64,000 bases of DNA from assembly GCA_008694505.1 (NCBI GenBank), contig VZDJ01004378.1, positions 13,126,898 through 13,190,897 of the forward strand, in the 5' to 3' direction. Shown here one piece after another: positions 60,929 to 64,000 of the stretch; the first letter of the stretch is position 1, and the number at the start of each line of letters is the position of its first letter. Source of the stretch: Cyanoderma ruficeps (taxonomy: Eukaryota; Chordata; Aves; Passeriformes; Timaliidae). The notes below the pieces were generated by a model. The model was not told the origin of the DNA. It searched no databases and was given only the letters and a program-made list of their open reading frames with translations. Position numbers and translations under genes: made by a program.

Positions 60929-63900
60929 TGCAATTTGCACATTTGATTTTTTTTTCCTTTTCCCTCAATCTTCTTGATTGAATTTCAATTAAAATATAGT
61001 TGAAAGGTAAATTTCCAAGGACTTGGACATTGCAGGTTTTTGCAAAGATTAACTTAAAAGCTTAGTTTTAGGATGGCACTTCAAGGTGCACATTAGGTTA
61101 GGTGCTGATTATTTTGGCAGATGGAATGATGTGAAATCCCCAGCATTTTCCAGGAGAAAGTAATGCTCTAGAAAGACTAGAGAAACAGCCAAGAAAAACA
61201 GAGAAAACTAGAGACAGAAGTATGAGGTGTTAGAATAAAGAGGAAAAATTCAAGGTGGAATTTTTTTATTTGAACCATATTATGATCTACAAATCTTTGG
61301 GTTTGTTTTTTTCCTTCTTCTACTATAAAAGTTGTTACTTTTTTGTAGTAGAAAAACAAAGTTTAAAAAGAAACTAGATATCTTTAAGACAGGTTTGCAA
61401 AGCTTTGGTATTGAACCAGTTTTAATTAATGTCCCAGGGTGAGTCTGATTGAGCCAATAAAATTTGAATAGTAGAAATTTAAAATTTAGAAGTAGAGCTA
61501 CTACTCAACGGACTTGGATTACAACGGGCTTAATTGTTGTATTTTGTCTGCTGCTGGGAGAGATACAACAGTAGATTCACTTTGTTTTAGCATGTTGAGT
61601 TTGTATCCTGCCTCTTGGATTGGAACTGAGGAGAGAATCCTAACTTCTGATAATTTTAACTTTGCTCACATAAATGTATCAAAGGGAAGAAAAAGCTTTT
61701 AAACAGACTTTATTTGTGCCTGAAAACAAAGGTGTGAAAAATGAGGCAATGCTTTAAAAATCTGTCTTTGCGCAGTCTTGAGGCCAAATTACAAACTGAT
61801 TTACATTCTCTCTTAACCTCTTCTCAGGAAATCACTTATAATTTGTTCAGCTCTTTTTTTTCTCTTTGAACAATTCCAAGCCCTGTCTCTGATGATATCA
61901 ACACAATCCCAGTTCTTCAGATGCAGAGTTCCAGGCAGAAGAAAGCAGATTCAAAACAAGCAGAGAAAATAGAGTTAGAGCTTTATTCATCATTTTTCAC
62001 TCAAAAATCAAGGTAGAGTAGGATGGGAGGGTCAGTGGATGCAAGTATATACTATCTTTTTTTTATTTTAATATCTTTTAAATGTTTTTATATTTTTTTT
62101 CTGACATGTGCTATCTAAATACTTTCAAAGTGTCTAATTCTCAGTACACAGTTAAACATTTCATTCCTAGTAGTGCAAAATAGGAAATTAATATAGTCAG
62201 TTCCTTTTAAGGTATTTGCAGCTCTTTGATACACATTTGAAAATCTGAATGTTGGCCAGATCCTGAGTTCAACTGTTTAAAGGAAGTTTCATTGATTTCA
62301 GCAGAGCTGGACACATTTACACCAAATGAAGATTTGATCTATACTTCCTAATATGTTGTCTGAAAAGCAGTGCAAAGGAAGGTCTGGATTTCTCAAAGTA
62401 ACTGGTCCCTTTTCTTGGCTTAATATTGCACACATGTTTTCTCGCTTAAACTTTGCCTCATTTGGCTTTGGGTTTTTATGTAGCCTTTGAAACTGTTTCT
62501 AAAGGAAAAATGCAGCTGTTAGCAAGATTTCCTAAAATGTACATGGAACTAATTTTCCAGGCATTTCTCTCAAGGACTCTGATGTATCTACAGAAGACAT
62601 TTGGCCAAAAGGATTTTTAATGTAACTATGTGATGAAGGAAAAAGAGTAGAGAGAAAGCATCCACTCGTAAGGATAAGAAGAAAAAATTGACTTTTGGTA
62701 GTTTATGTACTTGGAATTTAAAATCTTGAAACTCATTCATTAGCAATATTATTTTGCAGAAAAACTGCATTTTTAATGTTTAGTTTAAAACTAAAATAAT
62801 CAGAGATAAAAGGATGCAATAATGTGAAGAGATCTAGAATTGTATAAATATCTTCACCATAGAGTCTGATTTTGTACATTGTCTGACTGCATCATATTTT
62901 CAAAGGCACAAATGACCAAGACTATACAGTCATCAATCTGGCTCATTAAGAGTAAACAAGCACAACATAAAGCGCCATCTTCTCAGCCGGGAGGGCAGGA
63001 CAAGGCAAGGGGAGACACAGAACTTGGTGGGGAAGAAGAGGTTCTCAGGATCAGAGGAAGCAAAATTCAGATCATGTATCCTTTCTGTCAGTTTCTTCTC
63101 TGAGACACCAATGCTACAAATTCACCTATGTTCATCTCCTCACAAATTGCAATATGAACCTCACTTATCACAGATTAAGTTAAATAACCACATTATTGGG
63201 GGAAATAGATGAATTTTTAAACAATCTCACTGGGCAAAATTGTAGAGAATCATAATTTAATTTCTTTATCAATCTCATCATAGTAAAATATGTTTTAGAT
63301 ACTGCCTACTGGCCCCTGTAACTGGTAAACACATAATGGATTTTAACATGCTTATGCCTATAACAACACAGAAAATAAAGTGTTATTATTCCCATTTTAT
63401 CAATGGGTAATTGAGGGCATAGCTTAATGTTAATGGAAGACTGATTTGATATTACTGGCAAAAGTGGTGATAACATTCCACCTTCTGCACCAGTTTGCTA
63501 TTTCTGCTTCTTTTACACAAAGTGTAAAAGTACTTTTCTTAGTGTATAAGTCCCTTGTGCAGCTAAAGCCACAAGAAGCTTACCCAGCAAGGCAGGAAGA
63601 CTGAAGAAATTATCCTTTCAGCATCATCCTGTCAGTACCACCAGCATCATCAATGCAGCACCACCCTAAATGCACCTCATTCACTGCAAAGAAACTATTT
63701 CAAGATTAAGGAACCAATTTCAGCTTGTTTCTAAAGGAGTGGGACATTTGTGACAGGACAAAAAATTAAACTTGAGGTCTCACCTCCCATGCCAATGTCC
63801 TGATGACTTGATGTATCTCCTTTGGAATTGTGTAATTGGTCTAAAGGGAAGACAAAACATGACGGTGAAAATCAGAATTATAAAGGTTAATATACTTTGT

Positions 63901-64000
63901 TGCAAGCAGGAATTCCACTTGTCTCAAGACTTAGACTGAGATCACAGTTCTGCAATACTGGCACTCAAATAAATGAGACCAGTTGATGGATTTCATACCT
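60929..64000. other. Unique AT-rich non-coding DNA, about 3 kb
   Basis: No gene, RNA or repeat family is recognised. Small structures: an imperfect hairpin at 61318-61353 (TTCTACTATAAAAG with CTTTTTTGTAGTAGAA) and a perfect 9-base hairpin at 63510-63530 (CTTTTACAC, loop AAA, GTGTAAAAG). Confidence 0.5.

Overview
The window reads as AT-rich vertebrate nuclear DNA from a bird, and a passerine is the best guess. The evidence is the repeat content. All LINE sequence I recognise is CR1, with its 3' tail of the ATTCTATGATT type. There are three kinds of avian endogenous-retrovirus LTR, including the family that begins TGTCTTGGTTTGGAAAGACA. I see no SINEs, no bacterial-type gene packing, and assembly gaps that sit at simple repeats. 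No coding exon, tRNA, rRNA, CRISPR array or operon could be supported. The many short open frames (60-150 codons) match nothing I know and look like chance frames. The window is therefore either an intergenic gene desert or part of a very long intron.

Layout. 0-1 kb holds an old LTR fragment (family B, plus strand). 1-13 kb is unique AT-rich DNA with one candidate conserved element near 7.1-7.5 kb. 13.0-13.5 kb is a decayed CR1 reverse-transcriptase fragment, split by an AT/T run that contains one N. 14.27 kb has a compound microsatellite. 17.3-18.1 kb has a polypurine tract followed by a solo LTR (family A, minus). 20.9-21.4 kb is a CR1 3' end (minus). 23.86-24.60 kb is a 744-base gap. 28.8-29.7 kb is a second family-B LTR (minus). 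31.0-31.7 kb is a CR1 3' end (plus). 32.2-33.0 kb is a nearly complete solo LTR (family C). 39.3-40.3 kb is the longest CR1, with part of the RT domain including the FADD box. 40.9-41.2 kb is an older CR1 piece (minus). 43.9 kb holds a perfect 42-base inverted repeat. 44.8 and 47.0 kb carry an 83-base sequence twice (84% identical). 46.2 and 59.7 kb are small gaps in microsatellites. 60.86-60.93 kb is a CR1 tail.

No genes work together here. The host-relevant content, if any, is likely regulatory: a few high-complexity stretches (near 7.3, 16.5, 22.7, 52.0 and 58.7 kb) have the look of conserved non-coding elements with clustered homeodomain, FOX or POU-like motifs. That is inference from appearance only and needs alignment to other genomes. 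I did not find a new biological system. The least explained items are the 83-base direct repeat pair and the perfect palindrome at 43.9 kb.
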